From Bacillota bacterium (GTDB taxonomy: Bacteria > Bacillota > Sulfobacillia > Sulfobacillales > JAIMBI01), in assembly GCA_021797815.1 (NCBI GenBank), contig JAJZYZ010000001.1, positions 62,001 through 126,000 on the forward strand: 64,000 nt of DNA. The letters run 5' to 3'. A program made the position numbers and the translations under genes. Below the pieces are notes generated by a model, which was not told where the DNA came from, did no database searches, and worked only from the letters and a program-made list of their open reading frames with translations. This document shows positions 42,414 to 52,634 of this stretch, one piece after another; position 1 is the stretch's first letter, and every line of letters begins with the position of its first letter.

Positions 42414-42681
42414 TATACGGCGGCAGTTCCACCCCTCCAGGAACAGATGCTCCGTTTGGCATCCGGGAGCTCTCCGCCATGCGGCTATCCGCGTGGTGTC
42501 ACCGGAACTGGGGGTCTAAGGAAAACCTTAGAGACGCCGACCGCGTCGTTTCGGCGACAGCCTGTCTCTTTCCAGGCGACGAGCCACCAGCGACGCCCTG
42601 CGGGGCCCTCGTGCAGCGCGGCGGCCGCCCCTGCCGCCTTCCCGCGAGAGGATCCGACTGCATCAGGGCGAATCCCACCAC

Positions 42682-43956
42682 GTGAAGAAATCGGAGGATG
42701 GCCGCGGCATGGGGACACCCGCAGCGCCTACTCCCTCTCTCTGGCAGTCGCGACAGTTTCTGTGGTTCGCCGCGGGGAATTTTGGCAACAATTTAGGGGA
42801 TGCCGTGTACGCGGTGGCCCTGCCGCTTCTTATCTACCAGCTCACCCATCAGCTGACGGCCATGAGCGTTATGGCCACCATTTCGCTCGGCCCTCTCATT
42901 TTCGGGCCCGTATTGGGTATCTTCGTCGACCGCTGGTCCCCGGGGCGTCTGGTCGTGCCCTCTCTCATCGTTCAGCTTCTGGCAAGCGTGCTGATTCCTG
43001 TGTTGAACGCCGCCCACGTCCTGTCTATCGACAGCCTCTACGTTCTGGGCGGGCTCATCGAATTTGCCGGCAGCGCCTATCGGAGGAGCTGGATGGCAGC
43101 CCTGCCATGGCTTTTTCCGCGCCGTGCGCCGGAGGCCCGCGTCTCCCTGCAGCACCTGTACGTGGCCACCACGCTCGTCGGCCCTGCGGCCGCCGGCCTT
43201 CTTATCGGCCGGCTCGGCTACATGGGCCTCATGTGGCTCAATGCGGCCACATTCTTGCTGCCCATCGTGGTAACCGCCACCGGTGTGCCGTTTCCGCGTG
43301 GTGCGCGTGGTCCCTCCCCGTCGTCCGTGCACCCGCCGTTCTGGTTGGGTCTTCGCGCGGGCTTTCAGGCTATAAGGAGAGCGCCGCTGCTCCTTCAGGC
43401 CATGGTGGTGCGAGGCGCCCAGAATCTCGTGACGTCGGCCGGGCTGACCACCCTCTTGATGTATGACCTCCGGAGCACGTTTGGGGTATCGTCTGGACGC
43501 GTGAGCCTGATGCTGGTGGCCGGAGGAGCGGGGGGGCTCGTCGGCTCCCTGCTGGCTCCCCGGTGGGGCCGCCGCTCTCTTCGTCTGGTCCTGCCCGCGG
43601 CCAGCCTGGCGGCAGCCGGGGCAGTCTACCTTCTGTTCTGGCCGGTGTGGCAGGTGGTTCCAATCGTTCTGTTTCTCATCGGGCTGGCCGCGATGGGCAT
43701 TTTCACGGTCATCGAGCAGGCGACATTTTACGACGTTCCGCCCGACCAGCTGGGCCGCGTGAGCGGTCTGTTTGGCTTGGGAGCGGGGGTTCCCGCGGTC
43801 CTGAGCCCGATTGTCCTGGCGTTTTTGTCACACGCCCTGACGCTTCCGGGGACGTTTGCGGTCATCGCTGTGTTCCTATCGGTGACCGCCGTGGCCGCCC
43901 TTGCCGTGACGGTCCCAATCCGGCGGCTGCTGTCAGCCCGGTCAGGTCGGGGGTGA
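42682..43956 (+). CDS. MFS transporter
   Basis: 12-TM-like sequence, LWQSRQFLWFAAGNFGNNLGDAVYAVALPLLIYQLT, FGPVLGIFVDRWSPGRLV. Confidence 0.88.
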   Translation: MKKSEDGRGMGTPAAPTPSLWQSRQFLWFAAGNFGNNLGDAVYAVALPLLIYQLTHQLTAMSVMATISLGPLIFGPVLGIFVDRWSPGRLVVPSLIVQLLASVLIPVLNAAHVLSIDSLYVLGGLIEFAGSAYRRSWMAALPWLFPRRAPEARVSLQHLYVATTLVGPAAAGLLIGRLGYMGLMWLNAATFLLPIVVTATGVPFPRGARGPSPSSVHPPFWLGLRAGFQAIRRAPLLLQAMVVRGAQNLVTSAGLTTLLMYDLRSTFGVSSGRVSLMLVAGGAGGLVGSLLAPRWGRRSLRLVLPAASLAAAGAVYLLFWPVWQVVPIVLFLIGLAAMGIFTVIEQATFYDVPPDQLGRVSGLFGLGAGVPAVLSPIVLAFLSHALTLPGTFAVIAVFLSVTAVAALAVTVPIRRLLSARSGRG

Positions 43957-44012
43957 GCGGGCCGCCCGCCAAGAATCAGCTCCTCCGTCAGGTGCTATGG
44001 GCCGCGTACGCG

Positions 44013-44172
44013 CCCCGGCTTTAACGGAGCCGGGGTGCCGTCCGTCCCAAGAGGGTGTGCGGGCTCGCACACCACCATGCACGGCTTTCTTTTCGATACT
44101 CGCACTGCAATCGCATGCGGCGCATGGGATAGGGGTCGGCCACACGGCGCCCTCTCAAATGGCGCCGTGTGG
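44013..44172. other. Cluster of strong hairpins in non-coding DNA downstream of the MFS gene
   Basis: Perfect stems at 44013-44035 (8 bp), 44054-44073 (8 bp), 44114-44126 (5 bp) and 44140-44172 (12 bp). Confidence 0.75.
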
Positions 44173-44181
44173 TCGACGAGC

Positions 44182-44742
44182 TTAGCGCCCGGTGTTCGGG
44201 GTCACTCGGTCGCCGCCCTTGGGAGCCTTCGACACATTTGACGCGCCGTTCCGGTCGCCCGCCGTGAGCGCTCGCGCCATGCGTTGCGAAGGACGCGGCG
44301 TCCGCGGCAGCCGCGCGGCGGGACGTCGCTCGGCCCGGGCCCGTGATTCGCCGGTCCCCGCGGGCGGCGCACGGAGGACAACCCGTCGCACATGCCCCGG
44401 CGATGGGCCGGAACCGGTGCTCATGACCGCCTTTCGAGACTCGTCCGGCACCGGGGGGACGGACACGGGCTTCGCCGCTCGAAGTCGAGACGGCCGGCGT
44501 CGCGCCCTTGGTGTCTCGGCCGCCAGCACCCAGGGAAGTTCGACGCCCTCTTCATGGACGGGGATGCGTCGGCTTCGCTTCATATCGCGTACGAAGATAT
44601 TAGCCTCGGCCATGCATGCCGAGACGACCGCGTTCAGGTACGTCCAGCGCTCTTCGTCGGCGGCCGCATCGAAATCCTGCCAGGCCTGCTGCAACTTGAG
44701 GAATACGGCGGTGGAGGGACCTTCAGTCGTCTGTTCGGCCAT
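44182..44742 (-). CDS. Hypothetical protein with Arg/Pro-rich C-terminal half
   Basis: MAEQTTEGPSTAVFLKLQQAWQDFDAAADEERWTYLNAVVSACMAEANIFVRDMKR...; SD on the minus strand. Confidence 0.5.
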   Translation of the reverse strand: MAEQTTEGPSTAVFLKLQQAWQDFDAAADEERWTYLNAVVSACMAEANIFVRDMKRSRRIPVHEEGVELPWVLAAETPRARRRPSRLRAAKPVSVPPVPDESRKAVMSTGSGPSPGHVRRVVLRAPPAGTGESRARAERRPAARLPRTPRPSQRMARALTAGDRNGASNVSKAPKGGDRVTPNTGR

Positions 44743-45055
44743 GATGTGCTCTCCTGCTCACTGCGAATGAGGTCGTCACTTTGTTGACGTGGCAAGAGTG
44801 TGGCGCCATCCTAGCGCGTCTCGGGGGAAGAGGCAATGGCTTGGGGGTATCCGGGGCGGCCCCATCACGGGCGTGCGTCCGAGATGCTCTGATGACTGGC
44901 CGCGCCCGGTACCTTCCCAGCGGTCCGCCTGGTCGCGGACCTTTCCTGCGCCTGGTGCCGTAGTCTGCGCATCGGCGGTCTCCGCGCCACAGGGCTTTGA
45001 GGGCCGTGGAGTCAGGCGCTGGCTCCCGTCAGGGCATCCGGTTTCGAGGATAGGC

Positions 45056-45223
45056 CTATGCTTTGTAGAGAAATCGAACATAGATGGCCGCCCATACCAA
45101 CACGAGGCCGACGTTCATCATCAGCCGGGCCCACACGTGATGCCGGAAGATCAGTACGTCGACGCCCACGATCACGACAACTAACGCCGCCACAAACAAC
45201 GCAATGGGAAGATTCCGGGGCAT
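45056..45223 (-). CDS. Small two-TM protein (55 aa)
   Basis: MPRNLPIALFVAALVVVIVGVDVLIFRHHVWARLMMNVGLVLVWAAIYVRFLYKA. Confidence 0.6.
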   Translation of the reverse strand: MPRNLPIALFVAALVVVIVGVDVLIFRHHVWARLMMNVGLVLVWAAIYVRFLYKA

Positions 45224-45426
45224 GCTGCTCACCGCCTCTGGAAAGTGGGTTGGCGGATGTCGGTACGGAGGGACTTTCTTCGCACCTGGGTCGCCCTCCT
45301 GCTCACCGCCTGGGTGGTGTCGCCGACGGCGGATACGCCTGCGGGCGCGCCGATGCGGCGGGAGATGGGCGGTCGGCTTCCACCTTTTCCCTGTCCGGTG
45401 GCGTTTTACATCTGGGGGGAAGGATA

Positions 45427-46392
45427 TTGAGCGCGCGGGCCACCGCCTTTTTGGCCGCCTGCGTGATCGGTCTAATCGGGACCGCCTGCGGACCGGTGGC
45501 CACCGCGCCAGGCCGTGCTCCGGAGACAGCGGCCCGGAAAGCCCCGGCCGCTGTGAGTCGCAGGACGGCGCCCCGCTCCGCCGCCCCGAGTCCTTCAGCA
45601 TTTCCCACGCCATCCCCGATTGCACCATCCAAGTGCTACCCCGCCTGGGAAGTGGCGGACCTCCGCGCTGCGAGCACGGTTGTGCCCGAGCAGGCAGCGC
45701 TAACCATCGTCACGGACTACAACGACTACCGGATGACCGTGACGAATCTAGCGGCCTGGTTCGCTAAGACGCAGAAGACAGGCTTGACAGCTTCGTCCCT
45801 TTTGGAGGGATGGCGCTTGCAGCGATTGACGGGTCTCGGTCCCATGGGAAGACTGGATCTCGCACCTCCGGGCACCGCGCCGGAGTCGTTTGGAGGCACC
45901 ACCATCGTGATGGCGCTCTACGCGGCCACTCCAGCACAAACGCAACTTGTGCGCGGCGAAGGGCTTCCTCCGGTCACGGGGCCGATAACGTGGACCGAAG
46001 AACTGCCTCGGGGATCCCACCCGTCCTCCCTGGCAGGTGCCGTAACGACTCTCATTGGGCAGGTAGAGGCAGCGGGAATCGCCGGACTTTCGATAAACGT
46101 TTCGATCTCCGAGCCGCCTGCGCGGCATCTAGGCTACTTCGTGAGCGGATTTGGGTTCAACATGCCTCCCTCAGGGTTCCTCCATCTTTACGGAGGATGT
46201 CCCTCGGGAGGGGGACCTGGCTGGACCATGGGCGAGGTGGGGCGCCTCATCGAACCCCAGTGGATGTATAACGTGTCCAATGCCAACGGAATCGCCCTCG
46301 GCTTGAGACCGGGAGATGTTGTGCTCGACAGTCAAAATGGTGGCCTAGACGTTGCCAATTGGTACTCCACACCCGGCATTGAGATTCCCTGA
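45427..46392 (+). CDS. Putative lipoprotein of unknown function
   Basis: TTG start after ggggggaagg. LSARATAFLAACVIGLIGTAC lipobox followed by Ala/Pro/Ser linker. Confidence 0.55.
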   Translation: MSARATAFLAACVIGLIGTACGPVATAPGRAPETAARKAPAAVSRRTAPRSAAPSPSAFPTPSPIAPSKCYPAWEVADLRAASTVVPEQAALTIVTDYNDYRMTVTNLAAWFAKTQKTGLTASSLLEGWRLQRLTGLGPMGRLDLAPPGTAPESFGGTTIVMALYAATPAQTQLVRGEGLPPVTGPITWTEELPRGSHPSSLAGAVTTLIGQVEAAGIAGLSINVSISEPPARHLGYFVSGFGFNMPPSGFLHLYGGCPSGGGPGWTMGEVGRLIEPQWMYNVSNANGIALGLRPGDVVLDSQNGGLDVANWYSTPGIEIP

Positions 46393-46749
46393 AGCCTCGG
46401 GCCGACGGTCGGCTGTGAGCGCCCCCAGGACCGAATGCGGGAAATCATCGAACGTTGAGCCACGTCCTTACTCGCGAGGGGGATTATGCACGAATCGGGC
46501 GAGTCAAACGCTCGTCTCGAACGCCCGAACATGCGTACCCTTCTACATAAAAAGCCACTGGCGGGCCGTGCTCTCGGGGTATCGGAGGTGCGGAAACCCG
46601 GGGCCGGCCTGGACCCCACGAGATCATGACAGGGACAGCCGCCGGCGTTCATGCAGTGACCGCAACCACAAGCGCGGTCCTGGCGTTTGGCGGAGCGACA
46701 GACCCCATCCGTTCTCCGCTGCCGTGTCCCTCATCGTCGGCGCTGGGAG

Positions 46750-48315
46750 GTGCCGGAGTTGCCGGATCCGTCCAAACCCGCTGGCCGCTCCAGCGCACCC
46801 GCGCCGAGCTCTCCCGCGAGACGTCATGGTGCATGGCGTGCGGCCGCGGTGGCCGTGCTCGTTGCCGGGATCGCCGTCGGCGCGCCCCGGTCTCCGCCCG
46901 GCATTGGTCGCGCTCCCCGGCCGCTGCACCACGCGACTCGCAGTCTGGATCTGGCCCTCGGGGAGGGCGCCGCGCTTTCGCAGAACGCGGTGCCGGTACG
47001 TCTGCCGGTAACGTTGGAGCCGCTGTTCAATCCGACGCGGTACCCTGTTCCGGCGACCCAGACATATTTCCAAACCATGGTGGTGGGACAGGCGTACGCT
47101 CCTCCCCTCACTCCAGCACTGTTCAACTTTCCTCCGGCGGTGCAGCCGGGATCCATCCCGTCAGTGGCGCGCGGAGAGGCGTTCCCGGTGAAACTCAGGG
47201 TTCCCGGCTATGCCGTCATTCTGGGGACCGGCTCGCAGATGGCGGGCCCCGTGTCCCTCACCGCGACCACAGCCCATCTCCTCGGAATCGTTCTGGCCTT
47301 CATTGGCGAGCCGGCCGGGTGGGCTCAGTTGCCTCCCGCGGCCAAACACGTCCCACTGGGCCAGGGCCTTGCCGCCAGCATATATTCGACGCGGCCGGCG
47401 CATGTGCTGGGCGGGACAGCCATTGCGGCCACGATGATCGTCTGGCAGGAAGGGCCGGACATGTATGCTATTTACTCGGTGGGATATAGCACCTCAGCAA
47501 GCGTACTCACGCGACTGGCGCGCAGCATGGCTCGGACTCTCATCATTCGTGTGACGCCGGCCACCTTCCATCTGCGGGAGTTTCTGGACACGAACGTCAG
47601 TTGGTGGAACACGTCCTTTCAGGGACGGTTGAAAACCGAGACGGTTCAGATCCAAAGGGCCGGCACGCCCGGGTATATCCGGCGAGATGATCTGGGAGTC
47701 CGGGTGGAATCGTCTGTGCGGCGGGTGACCGCGCACGTGGCGCCACCGTGGCCGTCACCGTCGCGGGCCGATCCGACTCCGGTGCTGGCACGGGCGCTCC
47801 CGTACCTGAAGTCGATGGGCATCCCCATCCGGCTTCCGGCCTTCGTGCCGCTGCGGTCCGGCCTCTGGCCGCGACTCGACATGAACACGGGCCCGAACAG
47901 CTATGCCGTATTTATTCGGGAGTCGGCCGTCAACCTGCCGCCCAACACGCTGTACGCCATAGGCGTGGGCCTCGGCGCGTGGGTCGGAGAGGTGGAAGGG
48001 TCGCGCCGGCCCATCTCGCCTGCGAACGTGCCGCCCGCTGACGCCGCTCCGCCGGTCCACCAGGATCGGGTCACCGGCAGCTGGCTCCGACGCTATTCAA
48101 AACGGGACTATTACTGGGGTACCGTGATCCTCTCCAACGGGGTGAAGGCCCTGCTGATCGTTGACCTGGCGGGGGACGGCGACCACACCCAGGTGCTGTT
48201 CCGTGAACGTGGCATCTACTACGAGGTAGGAAATTACCATTCGGCCCGCCTGGCTTTGAAAATGGCCGCATCCATGGTGCTGGTGCGAAGTCCGGGCGCA
48301 TCGGCCCGGTCATAG
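46750..48315 (+). CDS. Large secreted/anchored protein of unknown function, DUF4367-like C-terminus
   Basis: TM RAAAVAVLVAGIAVG, then a long soluble region ending in GIYYEVGNYHSARLALKMAASMVLV. Start uncertain (track start TTG 46687). Confidence 0.55.
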   Translation: MPELPDPSKPAGRSSAPAPSSPARRHGAWRAAAVAVLVAGIAVGAPRSPPGIGRAPRPLHHATRSLDLALGEGAALSQNAVPVRLPVTLEPLFNPTRYPVPATQTYFQTMVVGQAYAPPLTPALFNFPPAVQPGSIPSVARGEAFPVKLRVPGYAVILGTGSQMAGPVSLTATTAHLLGIVLAFIGEPAGWAQLPPAAKHVPLGQGLAASIYSTRPAHVLGGTAIAATMIVWQEGPDMYAIYSVGYSTSASVLTRLARSMARTLIIRVTPATFHLREFLDTNVSWWNTSFQGRLKTETVQIQRAGTPGYIRRDDLGVRVESSVRRVTAHVAPPWPSPSRADPTPVLARALPYLKSMGIPIRLPAFVPLRSGLWPRLDMNTGPNSYAVFIRESAVNLPPNTLYAIGVGLGAWVGEVEGSRRPISPANVPPADAAPPVHQDRVTGSWLRRYSKRDYYWGTVILSNGVKALLIVDLAGDGDHTQVLFRERGIYYEVGNYHSARLALKMAASMVLVRSPGASARS

Positions 48316-48825
48316 TCGGGCGGCATGAACCGGCCCCGTATTCGATGGCAGATTGTGGTCGTTTCTAGGTGCACCACGCAACGGGATCGTGAATTTCCCG
48401 CCATTTGGCCCGTGGATTCTACGCGCGGCGCCTTGTAGTCGGGTGTGATAGAAAACGGTTCACCAATGCGCTTGGGTACAGCACCGGTCGGTGCGTAATT
48501 TTTAGAGCCGCGTCCAGAACACCCGTGCTTCCGCAGAGCGGGAGTGCTGTTGATTCCCTGCGCGGACGGGATCCCTTGCGCTCATGCCATGCGACTCATC
48601 ACTTGGACTGCCGGCCGGCCAAGGCTCTCATGCCCGCATGCCCCATGACGAGCGCGTCGGCGAGGCACGTTCGCATGCCGGTCCTAAACGCCTTCTGGAG
48701 CCGGGAGGAGAGTTTGGTCATGTGGTTGGACGGGCGCCGATCGCTTTCTCCGCTCGGTTGTCGTGGCCGGCTCCACAGTCTTCTCGGTGAGGGTTGGCTT
48801 CACCGGACTTTCGGACCACAGCTGC

Positions 48826-48846
48826 CACGTCACCGTAGGTGACGTG
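48826..48846. repeat. Perfect 9-3-9 inverted repeat CACGTCACC-gta-GGTGACGTG
   Basis: Read directly; lies in an ORF-poor interval. Confidence 0.7.
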
Positions 48847-49592
48847 AAGGTCGTTCTGTGAGGTGGTTCTTCACTCCCGGCACCCGGTCCCCATCCTTTC
48901 TGACGGGGTTGTGGCCCCCGGATAGTGCACTTCCGGCCGTGTTTTTCGAGCCCTGGAGGCGCTTGCTCTTCAATGCGCCGAGCGGCGCCGTTCGAGTGGT
49001 CGATAGGGCCTGCCGCTGGGCAGGCGGTGCTGACGGCGATCAGTGGGAAGCAGGCTGGCGGCACTAACGTGCACCTAGAGTTAGAAAGACTCCTCGCTTC
49101 CTCGAACCCGGCCGACCGTCTTTTTAAAAGTTCACTGCCCGCTGAGCGGGTGCAGCTACACGCTGAAGTTGGCGTCAAATCGTGAACAGCCCGAGTGGGA
49201 GACTCCCATCACGCAAAACCGTTGTGCGTCGGTCGCCCCGGTGCATTGGCCTCCACGCCCTTGTTCCGTTTTAGACGTCGGTCGTGAGGCTCGACGACCG
49301 GCGCGTCGGCGCGTCCTCGTTCGCCTGCCGCAGGACGGCGGCAGTTCGGAAGTCCACGCCAATCGCCGAGAGCGTGCATTCGGCAGGCAGCCGGCGCCCG
49401 GATCCTCGCGACCTGACCGGGTTCGACCGGGCAAGCAGGGCTCGGACGCGAGTGTGCCGTATTCCTCCGCCGTGCTGGTGAGGCCAGCGAGGCAGTCCGC
49501 GGGCCGTCGGGGGACTTGGATCTGGCGTCCCCTTGACCGGTTGCAGTCCCTGTAGCGCAGGAGATGCGTGATGACGAAAGGAGTCGCCGAAC

Positions 49593-50387
49593 GTGAACGT
49601 GCAAGGGATGGGACGGCGCCGCCTGCTTCCAGTGATGGCCGTGGCGCTGTTGGCGACGGGGTTGAGTGGGTGTGCATTTGGGGGCGCGCCGGGCGCCGCC
49701 GGACATCCCGGCGCGCGGGGAACCCAGGGTCCCCGGGGTCCCCAGGGACCGATCGGCCTCACCGGTGCGCGGGGGGCGGCCGGCTCGCAAGGGCCGCGTG
49801 GGCTCATGGGGTTTACTGGGCCCGCCGGCCCGACGGGCTTGATAGGACCGACGGGACCCATCGGACCGCGGGGGCTCATGGGGTCCACCGGGGCAACCGG
49901 ACCCACGGGTGCGACGGGGGCAACCGGCCCAACCGGACCCACGGGCGCGACGGGGGCAACCGGGCCAACCGGAGCGACCGGAGCGACGGGGCTCACAGGA
50001 ACATCAGGGGCAACCGGCCCGACCGGTCCGGGCTATACATTCGTGACCGCCACTGGCCTCGCAGGGCCCACCCCGGTTGCGGGGACGACCTACTGGGTGG
50101 ACGTTGAGGTGGCGGTGTCGAGCGGAGCGTCGTCGCTGACCGGGTTTTGCCAGGTCACAGAAATGAGCCTAGTTCAACACTTGCCTGTGGCTTTCTATGG
50201 GAGCATTAATCTGACGGCCTTCACCGGCACCGTCTACCCGGGGTTCTCCGTCGCAGGGGTCCTCAGCGTGCCCAATCTCTTCGGTATTACAACGCCGTTA
50301 CAAATCGGGTGCAGCACGACGTCGGGCAGCCCCATTACGTTAGGGAACGTCACATGGTACATGAGTCCGGTCCAGGTCACCCCGTAA
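49593..50387 (+). CDS. Collagen-like repeat lipoprotein
   Basis: Signal/lipobox [13 protein letters not shown], then about 39 consecutive Gly-X-Y triplets and a roughly 110-aa C-terminal globular domain. Confidence 0.85.
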   Translation: MNVQGMGRRRLLPVMAVALLATGLSGCAFGGAPGAAGHPGARGTQGPRGPQGPIGLTGARGAAGSQGPRGLMGFTGPAGPTGLIGPTGPIGPRGLMGSTGATGPTGATGATGPTGPTGATGATGPTGATGATGLTGTSGATGPTGPGYTFVTATGLAGPTPVAGTTYWVDVEVAVSSGASSLTGFCQVTEMSLVQHLPVAFYGSINLTAFTGTVYPGFSVAGVLSVPNLFGITTPLQIGCSTTSGSPITLGNVTWYMSPVQVTP

Positions 50388-50773
50388 AAGGGTCAGCGGC
50401 CGCGATCACGCACGACCGGAGGGCAGCTGCCGGACGGGATGGGGGTGGGCACCGTCACTCAGGCGGCGGTCTTCCCTCGCCGCGGCGAGGAGCGGATGCG
50501 CCGACGGCCATCCGGGTAGCAGTTCCAGGAGCTCATGTGCGGGCCGTCTAGGTCAGCGCATTGAAGAATGGCCAGTAAAGAGAACGGATAAGAGTCCGGG
50601 ACACCCCGCAGCGCCACCGAAGCTTACGGTGTCGCTCCGTTCTCACGCCCTCGACGGCCTGGCATTTCCCTGGTGACTCGTATTCCAATACCCGGCGTGG
50701 GTCTCGTTGGCGTCGTTTGGTATCCCAGGGGCCGTGTGGGGCAGGCTTCCGTTCGCAATCGCCCGTGGTCGGC

Positions 50774-51337
50774 TCACACGCCGTGGATAAGCGTGTCGGC
50801 ATCCACCACCTGCGCGTAGGTGCCTGAAAGAGCTGCGAGGAAGGCCGCGTGCACCGACGGCGCGGGCACGATCTCCCCCTCATGCCGCAGTTCACGGGTG
50901 GCGCAGGCATCGGCCGCCACCCATACCCGATAGCCGAAATCGGCCGCCTGGCGCACGGTGGCGTCGATGCACATGTGGGTCATCATCCCAACGACGGCTG
51001 CGCTTCCCGCACCCACCCGGTCGAGCACTTCGCGCAGGGACGTGTCGCGGAACGCATTTGGGAAGTGCTTGATGACGACAGGTTCGCCCGGTGCCGGCTG
51101 GACGGCGGGCCACGGCTCTACGCCGCGCGTGCCAGGCAAGAGAAATGCGGAGCCGGGGCGGATGGCCTCATGGTGCACGTGGATGACAGGCCGGTCCGCC
51201 CGGCGGAAGCTTGCCAGGATCTCGCCGGCCCGGTCCGCGGCCCGTTCGGGATCGACGAGTGCCATGTTCCCGCCCGGGAAGTAGTCGCGCTGGATGTCGA
51301 CCACGATGAGGGCATCTGGGAAGTCGGTCACGGTCAT
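50774..51337 (-). CDS. Isochorismatase-like cysteine hydrolase
   Basis: ALIVVDIQRDYFPGG, VVGMMTHMCIDATVRQAADFGYRVWVAADACAT. Confidence 0.88.
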   Translation of the reverse strand: MTVTDFPDALIVVDIQRDYFPGGNMALVDPERAADRAGEILASFRRADRPVIHVHHEAIRPGSAFLLPGTRGVEPWPAVQPAPGEPVVIKHFPNAFRDTSLREVLDRVGAGSAAVVGMMTHMCIDATVRQAADFGYRVWVAADACATRELRHEGEIVPAPSVHAAFLAALSGTYAQVVDADTLIHGV

Positions 51338-51445
51338 GGTTCACATCCCCTTCCGGTGATAGGATCCAGTCTACCGTCTTGAGCAGAGCCCGGGACCGGC
51401 CTGGCCGCGTGCTATAGTCGAGGAGCCAGGAAGGCAGGCGATTCG

Positions 51446-52405
51446 ATGAAACGAATCGGTGTCTTGACCTCCGGGGGCGACGCGCCCGGGATGAACGCCG
51501 CTATCCGGGCCGTGGTGCGCCAGTCGATCTTCCTGGGCTTTCAGGTTGTGGGCATCCGCCGGGGTTTCCAAGGTATCTTTGACGGCCAGATCGAGAGTCT
51601 CGACATCTCATCGGTGGCCGATATCATCAAGCTGGGCGGCACCATTCTCAATACCGGCCGTTCCCGTGCCATGATGGATCCCGCAGGGCCCGAGCTCGGA
51701 GCCCGTCTGCTCGCGGAGGCCGGCATCGATGGTCTCGTGGTCGCAGGAGGCGACGGGAGTCTCCGGGGAGCCGAAAAGCTGTCCACGGCCGGCATACCCA
51801 CGGTCGCCATTCCCGCCACGATTGATAACGACGTGTACGGGGTAGACGCAAGCATCGGCTTCGACACGGCCGTCAACATCGTGGTGGAGGCCATGGATCG
51901 GTTGCGGGACACGGCCAGCGCCCATGAACGCATCTTCGTCATCGAAGTGATGGGACGCGCGTCGGGAGCTATTGCGGTGGCGGCGGGACTCGCGGGCGGC
52001 GCGGAGGCGATTTTGATTCCCGAGGTGCCGGTCGATTACGATTTGATTGCCGATCGGCTCATCAAGAGCCGGGCGCGGGGCAAGCGTCACAGCCTGGTGG
52101 TGGCAGCCGAGGGAGCCGGTGGTGCGCGCCCGGCCGTCGCCGCCATCGCCAGCCGGACCGGATTCGAGGTGCGGATGACCATCTTGGGACATCTGCAGCG
52201 GGGCGGTCCACCCACGGCCGCCGACCGTATACTGGGCGGTCAGCTTGGCTGCCAGGCCGTACAGGGGCTGGCAGGGGGCGCCACCGGCATCCTGGTGGGG
52301 ATTTACCACGGAACCCCGAGAGAGATTCCGCTGGGCGAAGCGGCGAACCGTAAGCAGAACCCTGATCTGGCCCTCGCAGACCTGGCGGAGGTTCTCGCCA
52401 TATGA
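51446..52405 (+). CDS. pfkA: ATP-dependent 6-phosphofructokinase
   Basis: MKRIGVLTSGGDAPGMNAAIRAVVR, GGDGSLRGA, IPATIDNDVYGVDASIGFDTAVN, EVMGRASG. Confidence 0.95.
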   Translation: MKRIGVLTSGGDAPGMNAAIRAVVRQSIFLGFQVVGIRRGFQGIFDGQIESLDISSVADIIKLGGTILNTGRSRAMMDPAGPELGARLLAEAGIDGLVVAGGDGSLRGAEKLSTAGIPTVAIPATIDNDVYGVDASIGFDTAVNIVVEAMDRLRDTASAHERIFVIEVMGRASGAIAVAAGLAGGAEAILIPEVPVDYDLIADRLIKSRARGKRHSLVVAAEGAGGARPAVAAIASRTGFEVRMTILGHLQRGGPPTAADRILGGQLGCQAVQGLAGGATGILVGIYHGTPREIPLGEAANRKQNPDLALADLAEVLAI

Positions 52406-52429
52406 TGCGGGTCGGCAAGTGAGGCAGCA

Positions 52430-52621
52430 ATGACCATATTCGGCTGGGTGTTCGGACTGGGCACGATGGCCATCGGAGTTTGGTTATACCGATACCCGAG
52501 CCGCTACGGGCGTGGGTTTGTCCAGGCGCTCTCCCTCGTCATCATGCTCGGGGGCGTTTACATCATCTGGGTAACTCATATGCTGGCCGGCCACTCCGCC
52601 CTGCATCACGCAATCTTTTGA
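52430..52621 (+). CDS. Small two-TM protein (63 aa)
   Basis: MTIFGWVFGLGTMAIGVWLYRYPSRYGRGFVQALSLVIMLGGVYIIWVTHMLAGHSALHHAIF; between pfkA and the GH4 gene. Confidence 0.6.
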   Translation: MTIFGWVFGLGTMAIGVWLYRYPSRYGRGFVQALSLVIMLGGVYIIWVTHMLAGHSALHHAIF

Positions 52622-52634
52622 GCCGGAGGGCGCG

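Noticed and set aside
44013-44035. Rho-independent terminator of the MFS gene
   Set aside because: Stem is good but no U-tract follows and several more hairpins come after; reported instead as a structured locus.
49271-49996. 241-aa minus-strand ORF with VAPVGPVAP repeats
   Set aside because: It is the antisense reading of the collagen-like Gly-X-Y codons, not an independent repeat protein.
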